Shown in pieces: positions 52,688 through 62,000 of a DNA stretch of 64,000 nucleotides (its first letter is position 1; every line of letters starts with the position of its first letter). The stretch is from Kibdelosporangium persicum (GTDB lineage Bacteria; Actinomycetota; Actinomycetes; Mycobacteriales; Pseudonocardiaceae). The position numbers and the translations under genes were made by a program. The stretch covers positions 310,001-374,000 of the forward strand of contig NZ_JAAATY010000005.1 of assembly GCF_013280595.1 (NCBI RefSeq), read 5' to 3'. Below the pieces are notes generated by a model. It was not told the DNA's origin and did not search any database. It was given only the letters and a program-made list of their open reading frames with translations.

Positions 52688-53116
52688 TCAAGCCAGCAGC
52701 AGCACTCCGCCCGTGAGCAACGCGGCGACCTTGACGAGCTCCAGCGCGACATACGCGACATGGGCGTGCGATCGTGGCAACTCCTCGCCCGCGAGCACGC
52801 GATCCGACCGCTTGCTCAACCGGGGCCGGACAAGCGCCACCTGGATCACGAGCATCGCGATCGCCAGGCACAGCGGTATCAGCACCCGCACAGGCGGTGC
52901 CGCGATGACGAGCGCGGCCGCGATCACCAACGCCAGGACACCTTCGACGACGTTGAGCGCACGGAAGACGATCCGGCCGATCCCCAGGCCGATCGGCACC
53001 GTCACCCCCGGCGCCCGGAACTTCAGAGGCGCTTCGAGGAACGAGATCGCCAGCACCATGCCGAGCCACCCGAACGTCACGGCCACCGCCACGCCCACCA
53101 GCCGACCACCTTTCAC
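52688..53116 (-). CDS. Four-helix membrane protein (DUF4149-like)
   Basis: 142 residues with four hydrophobic helices (VGVAVAVTFGWLGMVLAIS, ALNVVEGVLALVIAAALVIA, VRVLIPLCLAIAMLVIQVAL, VALELVKVAALLTGGVLLLA). The segment SFLEAPLKFRAPGVTVPIGL recalls small DUF4149/TMEM205-type proteins, but this is a weak match. It converges with the response regulator gene. Confidence 0.75.
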   Translation of the reverse strand: MKGGRLVGVAVAVTFGWLGMVLAISFLEAPLKFRAPGVTVPIGLGIGRIVFRALNVVEGVLALVIAAALVIAAPPVRVLIPLCLAIAMLVIQVALVRPRLSKRSDRVLAGEELPRSHAHVAYVALELVKVAALLTGGVLLLA

Positions 53117-53171
53117 CCTCGATCACGCCGAATCCTACCGAGCGTCGCGCGCTTCGCCCTGGCCTGAAAAA

Positions 53172-53219
53172 CCTCGTGAGTGTTTATCAGGGTTCTAACG
53201 CTGATAAACACTCACGAGG
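53172..53219. repeat. Palindromic repeat, copy 6
   Basis: 48-bp palindrome with perfectly paired outer arms and a loop reading GGGTTCTAACGC. It lies between the start of the membrane protein gene and the end of the macrodomain gene, both on the minus strand, 50 bases after the macrodomain stop. Confidence 0.9.
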
Positions 53220-53268
53220 TTCGGCGGCGCGCCGCTCGCACTGTGGCGGTCCAGCCGGAGACGACTCG

Positions 53269-53745
53269 TCAGTCGAAGTCGTACACGGTGGTGGGCACGT
53301 CACGAGCCAGCAGTGTCTCGGCGATGATGGGTTCGATGTGCTTCCACTGACCGCCGGCGATGCCGGTTCCTATCCGGGGCATGTGCACGCTGGCCTTGAG
53401 CCGTAGCGCGTGGTCGGCGACAGTGCTCAGGCAACGCGCCACGGCGTCGTAGCGGATCGGCGGCCCCTTGCTGCCGGTACGCATGCCGCGCTGGGCCACC
53501 ATGTTCGCCACCCACGTGTCGGGACGGACCTGAACCAGTTGCGTCGCACCGAGCCTGAAGTCGTTGCGGGCCCGCTCCCGGTGCCAGTCACGGTAGGCAC
53601 GTTCCGGTTCGGGCCACCGCTTCGAGATCGCCAGCACAAAACCCTTGCCCCATCCGCCGAGATCGTTGCAGACATGATCGATGATCTTCGGCCCCTTGGC
53701 CTGGGGGCTCGTCGCATCGCCCTTGATCACTCGCAACGCCTGCAT
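53269..53745 (-). CDS. Macrodomain protein (ADP-ribose-related)
   Basis: 158 residues from the ATG at 53745. The macrodomain pattern is visible: ALRVIKGDATSP, HVCNDLGGWGKGFVLAISKR, RLGATQLVQVRPDTWVANMV and VHMPRIGTGIAGGQWKHIEP. These domains bind or hydrolyse ADP-ribose; the HVCNDLGGWGKG loop is close to the ALC1/YmdB-like group that removes ADP-ribose or acetyl-ADP-ribose. It is divergent from the DUF998 gene. No ADP-ribosyltransferase gene is next to it. Confidence 0.87.
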   Translation of the reverse strand: MQALRVIKGDATSPQAKGPKIIDHVCNDLGGWGKGFVLAISKRWPEPERAYRDWHRERARNDFRLGATQLVQVRPDTWVANMVAQRGMRTGSKGPPIRYDAVARCLSTVADHALRLKASVHMPRIGTGIAGGQWKHIEPIIAETLLARDVPTTVYDFD

Positions 53746-53917
53746 CCTGGTGATGGTGCCAGCGGCATCGGTTGCCGTCGACGCGTTTTCCCCGCTGCCG
53801 TAGCGACGTCGTCGCGTGTCCCGGCCGCCCGGAACCAGGCGGGTAGGGATATCTCCACTCACGGCTGGGGTGTTTTCCGGCTGTCGGACCGGGCCCGCCG
53901 CACGCGAGTCTTTGTCC

Positions 53918-54640
53918 ATGACGATCGTGTCTCCACCGCGCGGCGACGCGGCCAGAACGCAGCCATGGCTGATCGTGTCGGCCGGGGCGATCTGTTGGGG
54001 CGCGCTGGCGTTCGTCGTGCTGCATCTGGTCAGCGGCCGTGATCCACTTCGGGATGCCGTGTCGCTGTACGCGTTCACCGACCAGGCGCCGGGACTGCTG
54101 GCCGTCAGCATCCTGTGGGTGGCCTTCGGTTCCGTCACGACAGTGGGCGCGCTGGCCGCGGCCGGCGTTCCGCTCAGCCGCACCACGAAGGTCCTTTTTG
54201 GACTTTGGTCCGGTGGCTTGGCGCTCGCGGCCGTCTTCCCGGTCAGCTACGGGCAACTGTCCAGCCTTGTCAGCGGTGAGATCCATCAGTACGCCTGCGT
54301 GGCCGCCTTCCTGAGCGTCCCGGCGATCGGTCTCTCCCTGGCCGCTGGGACCCGGGGCATTCCCGCCCTGGCACGCGACCGCGCCACGGTGCTTCGCTGG
54401 ACCCGCTACAGCATGGCCGGCCTTGTCCTGTTCGCGGTCAGCTACCTGCTCGACAAGAGCGCAGGTGTCCCGCTGGGCACGATCCTGCCGGTCGGCCTCA
54501 CCCAGCGGATCACGCTCGTCATCGACATCGGGCTGCTCTGCGCGGTCATCCGGCTCGCCTACGGCGCCTCGGCGTCCAGCCGGACCGCCCGGCCGATCAC
54601 CGCGGCGCCCGGGTACGCGGACCTCTCCCCGGGCAGGTGA
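53918..54640 (+). CDS. DUF998 membrane protein
   Basis: 240 residues from the ATG at 53918. Six hydrophobic segments are visible (LIVSAGAICWGALAFVVLHL, PGLLAVSILWVAFGSVTTVG, LFGLWSGGLALAAVFPVSYG, QYACVAAFLSVPAIGLSLAA, SMAGLVLFAVSYLLDKSAG, ITLVIDIGLLCAVIRLAYGA). The pattern matches DUF998, an actinobacterial membrane family of unknown function. The reading continues upstream but without similarity. Confidence 0.82.
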   Translation: MTIVSPPRGDAARTQPWLIVSAGAICWGALAFVVLHLVSGRDPLRDAVSLYAFTDQAPGLLAVSILWVAFGSVTTVGALAAAGVPLSRTTKVLFGLWSGGLALAAVFPVSYGQLSSLVSGEIHQYACVAAFLSVPAIGLSLAAGTRGIPALARDRATVLRWTRYSMAGLVLFAVSYLLDKSAGVPLGTILPVGLTQRITLVIDIGLLCAVIRLAYGASASSRTARPITAAPGYADLSPGR

Positions 54641-54727
54641 CGGCCTCACTCCACGGGGGGATACCAGCTGATTGAGCTTCCGCCGAACGGGTAATCAGTG
54701 CCAAAGACCCGAAGGGAGCAGCTGATC

Positions 54728-55126
54728 ATGTCTAGTCGGACCGACGATCGATCGGTCGCGGAGCTGGTGGGGCAGGCATCCGAGCAGGTGTCCCGTCTGG
54801 TCCGGGACGAGATCCGGTTGGCGACCAGGGAACTCGCCGAGAAGGGCAAGCGGGCCGGGATCGGCGCCGGGTTGTTCGGCGGAGCCGGGCTGTTCGCGTT
54901 CTTCGGTGTCGCCGCACTGATCACCGCCGCCATCCTGGCGTTGTCGCTGGCGCTGGCGCCGTGGCTGGCCGCCGTGCTGGTCGGACTGGTGCTGCTGCTG
55001 ATCGCCGGTGTGGTCTCGCTGCTGGGCAAGAAGCAGATCGACGCCGCCACGCCGCCGATCCCGCAGGAGGCCGCCAAGAACGTCAAGACCGACATCGCCG
55101 CCGTGAAGGAAGGCCTGCACCGATGA
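54728..55126 (+). CDS. Actinobacterial holin-X-like (PF07332) membrane protein
   Basis: 132 residues from the ATG at 54728 (GGGAG upstream). A basic N-terminal helix (SVAELVGQASEQVSRLVRDE) is followed by two membrane helices (AGLFAFFGVAALITAAILAL, WLAAVLVGLVLLLIAGVVSL). The family is named after phage holins but is found as a housekeeping trio with DUF3618 and DUF4235 proteins. Its stop overlaps the next ATG by four bases. Confidence 0.87.
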   Translation: MSSRTDDRSVAELVGQASEQVSRLVRDEIRLATRELAEKGKRAGIGAGLFGGAGLFAFFGVAALITAAILALSLALAPWLAAVLVGLVLLLIAGVVSLLGKKQIDAATPPIPQEAAKNVKTDIAAVKEGLHR

Positions 55127-55530
55127 GCGACACACCGCGACCGGATGTCGACGAGATCAGGCAGGACATCGAGCGCACCCGCCGCGAACTGGGCGATACG
55201 GCCGAAGCGTTGGCGCACAAGGCCAACGTGTCCGCACGCGCCAAGGAGAAGGCCACCGAGGTGCTCGACACCACGAAGGCCAAGGCGGCCGTCGCCAAGG
55301 ACACCGTGAAGGCCAAGGCCGAGCAGGCGATGCACGTGGCGCACGTCAAGGCCGAGGACGCCTCCCTGCAGGCCCAGAAGACCATCGACAACCTCCCCGA
55401 ACCGGCCGCGCGCCGCGCCCGGGGCATCGTCGTGGCGATCCAGCGCAGGCCGGGTGTCTTCATCGCAGGCGCGGTCGTGTCCATCGCGGTGCTGCGGCGG
55501 ATCGCCCGGCGGAAGAAGGGACAGGCCTGA
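55123..55530 (+). CDS. DUF3618 protein
   Basis: 135 residues. The N-terminal signature VDEIRQDIERTRRELGDTAE is typical of DUF3618. A long charged helix follows with Ala/Lys repeats (AKEKATEVLDTTKAKAAVAK), and one membrane helix lies near the C-terminus (GVFIAGAVVSIAVLRRIA). It is the second gene of the trio. Function unknown; a membrane-linked structural role is plausible. Confidence 0.9.
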   Translation: MSDTPRPDVDEIRQDIERTRRELGDTAEALAHKANVSARAKEKATEVLDTTKAKAAVAKDTVKAKAEQAMHVAHVKAEDASLQAQKTIDNLPEPAARRARGIVVAIQRRPGVFIAGAVVSIAVLRRIARRKKGQA

Positions 55531-55814
55531 TGCTGCGGTTGCTCTACCGGCCTCTCGGCCTGCTGTTCGGGTTGCTCGGCGGAATCGCCGCCAGCGCGGT
55601 CTTCGCCCGCACGTGGAAACTGGCCACCGGCGACGCCGAGGCGCCCAGCGCGACCGACCAGGACCGCGGCTGGCGCGAGGTACTGCTCGCCGCCGCGGTG
55701 CAGGGCGCGGTGTTCGGTGTGGTCAAGACCGCGATCGACCGCGGTGGCGCCGTCGGGTTCCGCAAGATGACCGGTGAGTGGCCGGGCGACAAGTCGTCCA
55801 AGACCGACGACTGA
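55530..55814 (+). CDS. DUF4235 membrane protein
   Basis: 94 residues; the ATG shares a base with the previous stop (TGATG). The opening LLYRPLGLLFGLLGGIAASA with VFARTWKLATGD, and LLAAAVQGAVFGVVKTAIDR are family features. Two membrane helices. It is the third gene of the holin-X/DUF3618/DUF4235 trio. Confidence 0.9.
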   Translation: MLRLLYRPLGLLFGLLGGIAASAVFARTWKLATGDAEAPSATDQDRGWREVLLAAAVQGAVFGVVKTAIDRGGAVGFRKMTGEWPGDKSSKTDD

Positions 55815-56040
55815 TCCGCCCGGCCGGTGGTGACGTCCGGCAAGGGCACTTGGCGGTGTGGCGGTTGACGATGTGCCAGGGCCCGTCGGGGCACCCCGGC
55901 ACGTCCGGCGACCGCCGCCCGCCTGTCCTGGGTCGAATCCCCGCGCCCTTGACAGTCCTTTTCGCGCCAGAAGTTTTTCGGAGGTGACCACCACAATTAG
56001 TTGAGGAATCAATCAACAACCTTGTACGTTCGGCAGCGTT

Positions 56041-57063
56041 ATGAAGAACATCGGTTTCCTCTCGTTCGGGCACTGGTCGGACAGCCCGCACTCGCAGACC
56101 AGGACGGCGTCCGACGCGTTGACGCAGGCCGTCGACCTGGCCGTGGCCGCGGAGGAGCTGGGCGCGGACGGCGCGTACTTCCGGGTGCACCACTTCGCCA
56201 GGCAACTGGCGTCGCCGTTCCCGCTGCTGGCCGCGATCGGCGCGAAGACCGGCCGCATCGAGATCGGCACCGGCGTGATCGACATGCGGTACGAGAACCC
56301 GATGTACATGGCCGAGGACGCCGGTGCCGCGGACCTCATCGCCGGTGGCAGGCTCCAGCTGGGCATCTCCCGTGGCTCACCCGAGCAGGTGATCGACGGC
56401 TGGCGGTACTTCGGCTACCAGCCGAGTGAGGGCGACACCGACGCGGACATGGCCCGCAAGCACGCCGAGGTCCTGCTGAAGGTCCTCGAGGGCAAGGGGT
56501 TCGCCCAGCCCAACCCCCGGCCGATGTTCGCCAACCCGCCCGGCCTGCTGCGGATCGAGCCGCACTCGCCGGGACTGCGCGAGCGGATCTGGTGGGGCGC
56601 CGCGTCCAACGGCACCGCGGTGTGGGCGGCCCAGCAGGGCATGCACCTGATGAGCTCGACGCTGAAGACCGACGAGGGCGGGGCGCCGTTCCACGTCCAG
56701 CAGGCCGAGCAGATCCGGGCGTTCCGCAAGGCCTGGACCGAGGCCGGCTGGGCACACGAACCACGCGTGTCGGTGTCGCGCAGCATCTTCGCGCTCACCT
56801 CGGAGCTCGACCGCGCGTACTTCGGCAGCGACGGCGACAGCACCGACCAGATCGGCTACATCGACGCCGACACCCGGGCGATCTTCGGCCGTACCTACGC
56901 CGCCGAACCGGACGAGCTGGTCAGCCAGCTCGCCGGCGACGAGGCCATCGCCGAAGCCGACACACTGCTGCTGACCGTGCCCAACCAGCTCGGCGTCGAC
57001 TACAACGCGCACGTGATCGAGAACGTGCTCACCCACGTGGCTCCGGCGCTCGGCTGGCGCTGA
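56041..57063 (+). CDS. LLM-class flavin-dependent oxidoreductase
   Basis: 340 residues of the luciferase-like monooxygenase superfamily. Characteristic parts are MKNIGFLSFGHWSDSPHSQT, VAAEELGADGAYFRVHHFAR, RIEIGTGVIDMRYENPMYMA and LIAGGRLQLGISRGSPEQVI. These use FMN or F420 to oxidise small molecules. An inverted repeat (GTTGA ... TCAAC, 56000-56017) lies 23 bases upstream and could be an operator. The 226 bases between DUF4235 and this gene hold no other gene. Confidence 0.9.
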   Translation: MKNIGFLSFGHWSDSPHSQTRTASDALTQAVDLAVAAEELGADGAYFRVHHFARQLASPFPLLAAIGAKTGRIEIGTGVIDMRYENPMYMAEDAGAADLIAGGRLQLGISRGSPEQVIDGWRYFGYQPSEGDTDADMARKHAEVLLKVLEGKGFAQPNPRPMFANPPGLLRIEPHSPGLRERIWWGAASNGTAVWAAQQGMHLMSSTLKTDEGGAPFHVQQAEQIRAFRKAWTEAGWAHEPRVSVSRSIFALTSELDRAYFGSDGDSTDQIGYIDADTRAIFGRTYAAEPDELVSQLAGDEAIAEADTLLLTVPNQLGVDYNAHVIENVLTHVAPALGWR

Positions 57064-57194
57064 CCGCCAGGCGTCCCACTGTGCTCGGTAGGGCCACCCC
57101 CAGCGGCCCTACCGAGCACTTCATTCGCCGTCGAAACTCGCCACGAGCCCTCCCCAGACAGCTGACACCATCGTGTCGGACCGCGTGTACCAAC

Positions 57195-57212
57195 CGCGTA
57201 CCAACCGCGTAC
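57195..57212. repeat. CGCGTAC direct repeat with 11-bp period, distal copy
   Basis: CGCGTAC occurs at 57195-57201 and 57206-57212, exactly 11 bp apart, with a degenerate CGCGTGT at 57182-57188. The same heptamer and spacing occur at 58954-58971 before the SARP gene. This copy ends at the stop of the DUF885 gene. Confidence 0.75.
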
Positions 57213-58883
57213 TCACCGCTGCTCCAGCAGGCTCTTAGTCCAGTCGTCCACCACGTCGGCCAGCACGGCCAGCGGCAAGGTTCCGCCGTTGAGGACGGTG
57301 TCGTGAAACGTGCGGATGTCGAACCGGTCGCCGAGGGCGGCCTCCGCGGCGGCTCGGATCCGGCTGATCTCCAGGCGTCCGACCATGTACGCCAGTGCCT
57401 GGCCCGGCAGCCCGATGAATCGGTTGACCTCGGCTTCGACCTCCACGTCCGGCAGGACCGTGTTGGCGCGCACGTAGTCGATGGCCGCGGACCGGCTCCA
57501 CCCCTTGGCGTGCAGTCCGGTGTCGACGACCAGACGGACCGCACGCAACACGTCGGCCACCAGCATGCCCATCCGGGACAGCTCGTCGGAATAGAGGCCC
57601 ATCTCGTCAGCCAGCCGCTCGGTGTACAGCGCCCAACCTTCGACGTAGGCCGTGCTCAGCGGCAGCCTGCGCAGCATCGGCAGGTGGCTGAGGCCCTGTG
57701 CCCTGGTCACCTGGAAGTGATGGCCGGGCACGCCTTCGTGGAACGCCACGGTCTCGCAGGAGTAGCGGAACCGCTCGGTCGGCCTGGTGATGTTGGTGAA
57801 GAAGGTGCCGGGTCGTTGTCCCTCGGGCGAGGGCATCAGATAGGTCCCTGACGGGATCGCCGCGTCCTGTGCCGGCGGAACCGCTTCGACCACACACCGC
57901 TGCTCGGGCACGACGGCGAACCACTTCGGCGCCTCGACTTCGGCCTTGGCCACCGCCACGCGGGCGGCTTCGAGCATCTCCTCCCCGTCGTGCCAGCGCA
58001 GCCGCTGGTCGAACCGCAGCCGGTGGAAGATCTCCGCGACGTCCGAGGTCCCGAACAGCTTCTCGCCACTCCGGGCGATCTCGGCGTGCAGGTTCGCCAC
58101 GTGTTCTCTGCCCGTCTGGTGCAGATCCTCCGTCGACCTGTGCGCGTCGGTGTGCACGCGGATCAGGCTCGCGTAGATCGGCTCGCCATCAGCGATCCAG
58201 CACAGGCCCGGTCGCTCGTCGGGCCGGGCGTGCAGCGCGATCTTGCCGATGACCGCGCGGTACGAGGCCATGGCCGGCCGGATCTCCGATTCGAGCAACC
58301 GGCGGCCCTGTTCGGCGTACGTCTCCAGACCGTCCTGGCGCAGCGGGTGCAGCAGCGGGTCGTCGGCGCCGAGCGCCAGTGCCCGATCAAGCTGTGTCGT
58401 GGCCGAGTCCACCAGTCTCGCGACCGGCGGCCGTCCCGCGTCGGTGCCGTCCACGTGACGCTGCGCCGCTGTCGACAGGTAGCCGCGGAACTTCGCCAGC
58501 CGTGCCAGATAGGCCTCTGCCTGGGCCGTGTCGGTGACCGTGACCCTCGGCAGGAAGTACATCGCCCTGGCCGCCGGGGCGACGAAGAAGTCGGTGACCG
58601 TGTACTCGGCCGCCCGGGAGTCGATCCGATGACATACCGCTTCGGCCTGCTGCTCGACCATGGCCTTGGTGACCCGGTCGACGGCCGGCAGCGCGGCGTC
58701 GTCCAGTGCCCGCGCTCGGGTCACGATGTCGGACGCCCGCGCCCGCACCGCGTCGCAGGCGCCCACGGACAGGTCCGGCATGGCGCTGTCGGCATCCCTG
58801 ATGCCGAACATCGACGCGAGCAGCGGGTCCTCGTCGGTGATGACCTCGACGAGTTCATCGGCCAGCATGTCGGCGGTTGTCAT
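57213..58883 (-). CDS. DUF885 family protein (metallopeptidase-like)
   Basis: 556 residues from the ATG at 58883. The family core is clear: TFFTNITRPTERFRYSCETV, AFHEGVPGHHFQVTRAQG, STAYVEGWALYTERLADEMG, SRMGMLVADVLRAVRLVVDT. The HEGxPGHH motif is the likely zinc site, and DUF885 proteins are predicted peptidases. There is no signal peptide. It is divergent from the AfsR/SARP gene (gap of about 150 bases) with heptamer repeats in the gap and at its 3' end, so it may be a SARP target. It could process a peptide product of the cluster, but that is a guess. Confidence 0.88.
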   Translation of the reverse strand: MTTADMLADELVEVITDEDPLLASMFGIRDADSAMPDLSVGACDAVRARASDIVTRARALDDAALPAVDRVTKAMVEQQAEAVCHRIDSRAAEYTVTDFFVAPAARAMYFLPRVTVTDTAQAEAYLARLAKFRGYLSTAAQRHVDGTDAGRPPVARLVDSATTQLDRALALGADDPLLHPLRQDGLETYAEQGRRLLESEIRPAMASYRAVIGKIALHARPDERPGLCWIADGEPIYASLIRVHTDAHRSTEDLHQTGREHVANLHAEIARSGEKLFGTSDVAEIFHRLRFDQRLRWHDGEEMLEAARVAVAKAEVEAPKWFAVVPEQRCVVEAVPPAQDAAIPSGTYLMPSPEGQRPGTFFTNITRPTERFRYSCETVAFHEGVPGHHFQVTRAQGLSHLPMLRRLPLSTAYVEGWALYTERLADEMGLYSDELSRMGMLVADVLRAVRLVVDTGLHAKGWSRSAAIDYVRANTVLPDVEVEAEVNRFIGLPGQALAYMVGRLEISRIRAAAEAALGDRFDIRTFHDTVLNGGTLPLAVLADVVDDWTKSLLEQR

Positions 58884-58953
58884 CAAATCCCCTAGGCACT
58901 GTGTCTCATCACCGGCTCGATCCACGCGAGCCACCGTCAAGCCCACTAGACGC

Positions 58954-58993
58954 CGCGTACTTCCCGCGTACTCCCACCGAACGGCGCTAGGAT
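58954..58993 (+). promoter_or_regulatory. SARP-box-like direct repeats and promoter of the AfsR/SARP gene
   Basis: CGCGTAC occurs at 58954-58960 and 58965-58971, 11 bp apart. SARP regulators bind heptamer direct repeats with this spacing just upstream of the -10 element. TAGGAT (58988-58993) is a good -10 candidate. The site fits autoregulation or control of the divergent DUF885 gene. Confidence 0.65.
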
Positions 58994-59033
58994 CGCGGTA
59001 CGTCGCATGGCCCGAAGACCGACGGGGGCGAAC

Positions 59034-62000
59034 ATGGTGGGAGACACGGACTTCCGCCTGTTGGGGACCTTGGACGTGACGGTGGCGGGCCGGGCGATCA
59101 CCGTTCCGGCCGGCAGGCAGCAGGTGGTCCTGGCGGGTCTGCTGTTGCGCGGCAACCAGATAGTCCGGGTCAGTGAGCTGATCGACTGGTTGTGGGACGA
59201 GGAGACGCCGGACAACGCGGCGTCCACGGCCCAGGCCTACGTCCGGCGGCTGCGGCAGACGCTGAACGCCAAGGACCTCATCACCACCATGCCGCACGGG
59301 TACCGGATCAACCTGGCGCCCGACGAGCTGGACTTGTTCCGGTTCCGCAGCCTGGTCAAGCAGGCCGACGAAACCGCCGACCCGGCCGCGCGGACCGACC
59401 TGATCACGCGGGCCCTCGCGCAGTGGCGCGGCCCGGCACTGGCCGACATCCCGGCCTGCTCGTTCCGGGAACGCGAAGTGACCCGGCTGACCGAGGAGCA
59501 CCTGCGGGCGACCGAGATCCGTGTCGACTGCGACCTCGCCCTCGGACGGCACGCGCAACTGCTGCCCGAACTGCGCAACCTGACGACCCAGCACCCGTTC
59601 CGGGAGCGTTTGCAGAGCCAGTTGATGGTCGCGTTGTACCGCTCGGGCCGCCAGGTCGAGGCACTCGCCCAGTTCCAGGACGTGCGCGCCAGGCTGGCCG
59701 ACGAGTTCGGAGTGGATCCCGGTGAGCAGCTGCGGCAGTTGCACCAGCGGATCCTCACCAACGACCCGGCACTGACGCTGCCGTCGAAGCCGCGTCCGGC
59801 CGAGGCCGCCGATGTCCCGGCTGTTGCCGCCGTGCCCGCCCAGCGCCCGGTGCCGCGGCAGCTGCCGGCCGGTCTGCGGGACTTCGTCGGCCGGGAGGAG
59901 ACGTACGAACAGATCGTCACGCTGTTGTCCGGCGACGCGGGCACAGGTGTTCCGGTGGTGGCGATCTCCGGGCAGCCCGGGGTCGGCAAGTCCGCACTGG
60001 CCGTCCAGGTGGCCCACCACCTGCGGGCGCGGTTCCCGGACGGGCAGCTCTTCGTCGACCTGCTCGGCAACGCGCTGGACAGGGAGCTGACCGCGGAGCA
60101 GGTGCTCGCCCGGTTCCTGCAGGCTCTCGGCCTGCCCCCGGACCAGCTTCCCGACGATCTCAACGGCCTCGTCGGCGCTTACCGAACCGCGCTCGCCGAC
60201 CGGAACGTGCTGGTTGTCCTCGACAACGCGGCCAGCGCCGGACAGGTGCGCAACCTGCTGCCCACCACGCCGGGGTCGGGAGCGCTGGTGACCAGCCGCA
60301 GACCACTGCGCGGCCTGGCTGTGCTGGGCGGAGCACAGTTGGTCAACCTGGACGTCCTCGACACCGAACAGTCGATCGCGCTTCTCAACACCATCGTGGG
60401 GCACGACCGCCTGCACGATCCCGACGCGTTGGGCGAGGTCGCCGAGTTGTGCGGCCATCTGCCGCTCGCACTGCGCATCGCGGGAGCGAACCTGCTGCTG
60501 CGGGACGACGACTCGGCGCAGGCGTACGTCACCGATCTGCGGCACGGCAACCGGCTCACCGCACTGGAGATCGAGGACGATCCCGGCGCCACGGTACGGG
60601 CCGTGTTCGACCTGTCCTATCTGGCGCTGAAACCGGAGGTCGCGCGTCTGTTCCGGCAGTTGAGCCTGGTGCCGGGGCCCGACTTCTCCCGGGAGGCGGT
60701 GGCGGTCCTCGGCCGGCTGTCCCAGCAGCGCGCCGACAAACTGCTGGCCGAACTGGTCGTCGCCGGGCTGATCCAGCAGACCGCGGCGGACCGGTTCCGC
60801 TTCCACGACCTGTTGCGGCTCTACAGCGCGGAGCGCTGCCAGATCGAGGAGAACCCCGGCGAGACGGAAGCGGCGCGGGCCCGGCTGTTCGCCTACTACG
60901 TGCGCTGGCTCGACGCTGTGGCCGACGTGCTGTGGCGGACCTGGAGCCGGCTGCCCCGTACCGAGGTGGAACTGGCGGTGCCAAGCCCGACCTTCGACCA
61001 CCAGGCGCCCGCCTTCGCGTGGATGGACCAGGAAGGCCCTAACGTCATCGCCGCGATCCTCGACGCCGCGGAACACGGACCGGTGCATGCCGCATGGCAC
61101 CTCGTCGAATCGCTGTGTGCCTACCTGGTGACCCGTGGCCGATACCGGGCCGAGGGGTTCATCGCCGCGCGAGCCGCCTTGCAGGCGGCTCAAGCCGCCG
61201 GAGACGCCCATGCCGAGGCGGCCATGCACTACGTCCACGCCTCCATCTCCTACCGCGTGCAGGAGCACGCCGCGGCGATGGCGCACACGTTGGCCGAGCT
61301 GGAGGCCTACGACCGGTGCGAATCTCATGAGGGCCGGGCACGGGCGCTGGTCAGCCTCGGCATCCTGTACCAGGCCGACGGGAAGCTCAGGGCCGCCGCC
61401 GAACAGGTCGAGAAGGGCGTGCGCCTCGCCGAGGAACACGGGTTCGACGCGGTCCGGCTCTTCGGGCTGATCAACCTGAGCGTCATCGAAGAACAGCGGG
61501 GTCACCTCGACCGGGCGGAATGGTCCGCGTACGAGGCCCTGAAGATGGCCCCGGCGAGCGGCAACCCCGTGACGGAGGCCGCCTCCCGGGTGTGCCTCGG
61601 CCACGTGATGGTCCGCCAGGGCCGGTTCGGCGACGCCATCGGCCAGTACACGGCGGCACTGGCCCGCTACCGGGAAACCGGCACCCGGCATTACGTGGCG
61701 GAGACGTTGCGAGGGCTGGCCAACGCCAACACCTTGACCGGCGATCACCAAGCCGCGCTGGCCCACGCCCACGAAGCACTGGCCGTCGCCGAGGAGTCCG
61801 GCATCGACCAGGATCAGGTCGACTCACTGGTCACGCTCGCCGCGGCGCACCAAGGTATGGGACACACCGACGAGGCGGCGACCTGTGCCCGCAACGCGTT
61901 GGAGATGTCGCGGGGCCTCGGCTATCGGCGCGGCGAGATCGTCGCCCTGCTGGAGCTGGCATCGCAGTGCCGTCAGCGTGGTGACCTCTCCACCGCTGGG

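Noticed and set aside
54728-55126. Phage holin as evidence of a prophage
   Set aside because: This holin-X-type family occurs with DUF3618 and DUF4235 as a chromosomal trio in many actinobacteria; no phage genes are nearby.
55815-56040. Gene in the gap before the flavin oxidoreductase
   Set aside because: No frame with a start, ribosome site and plausible composition; only a weak inverted repeat near 56000.
57213-61772. A continuous minus-strand reading frame of about 1500 codons
   Set aside because: Only the last 556 codons (DUF885) have family signal. The rest is antisense to the AfsR/SARP gene and is a high-GC shadow frame.
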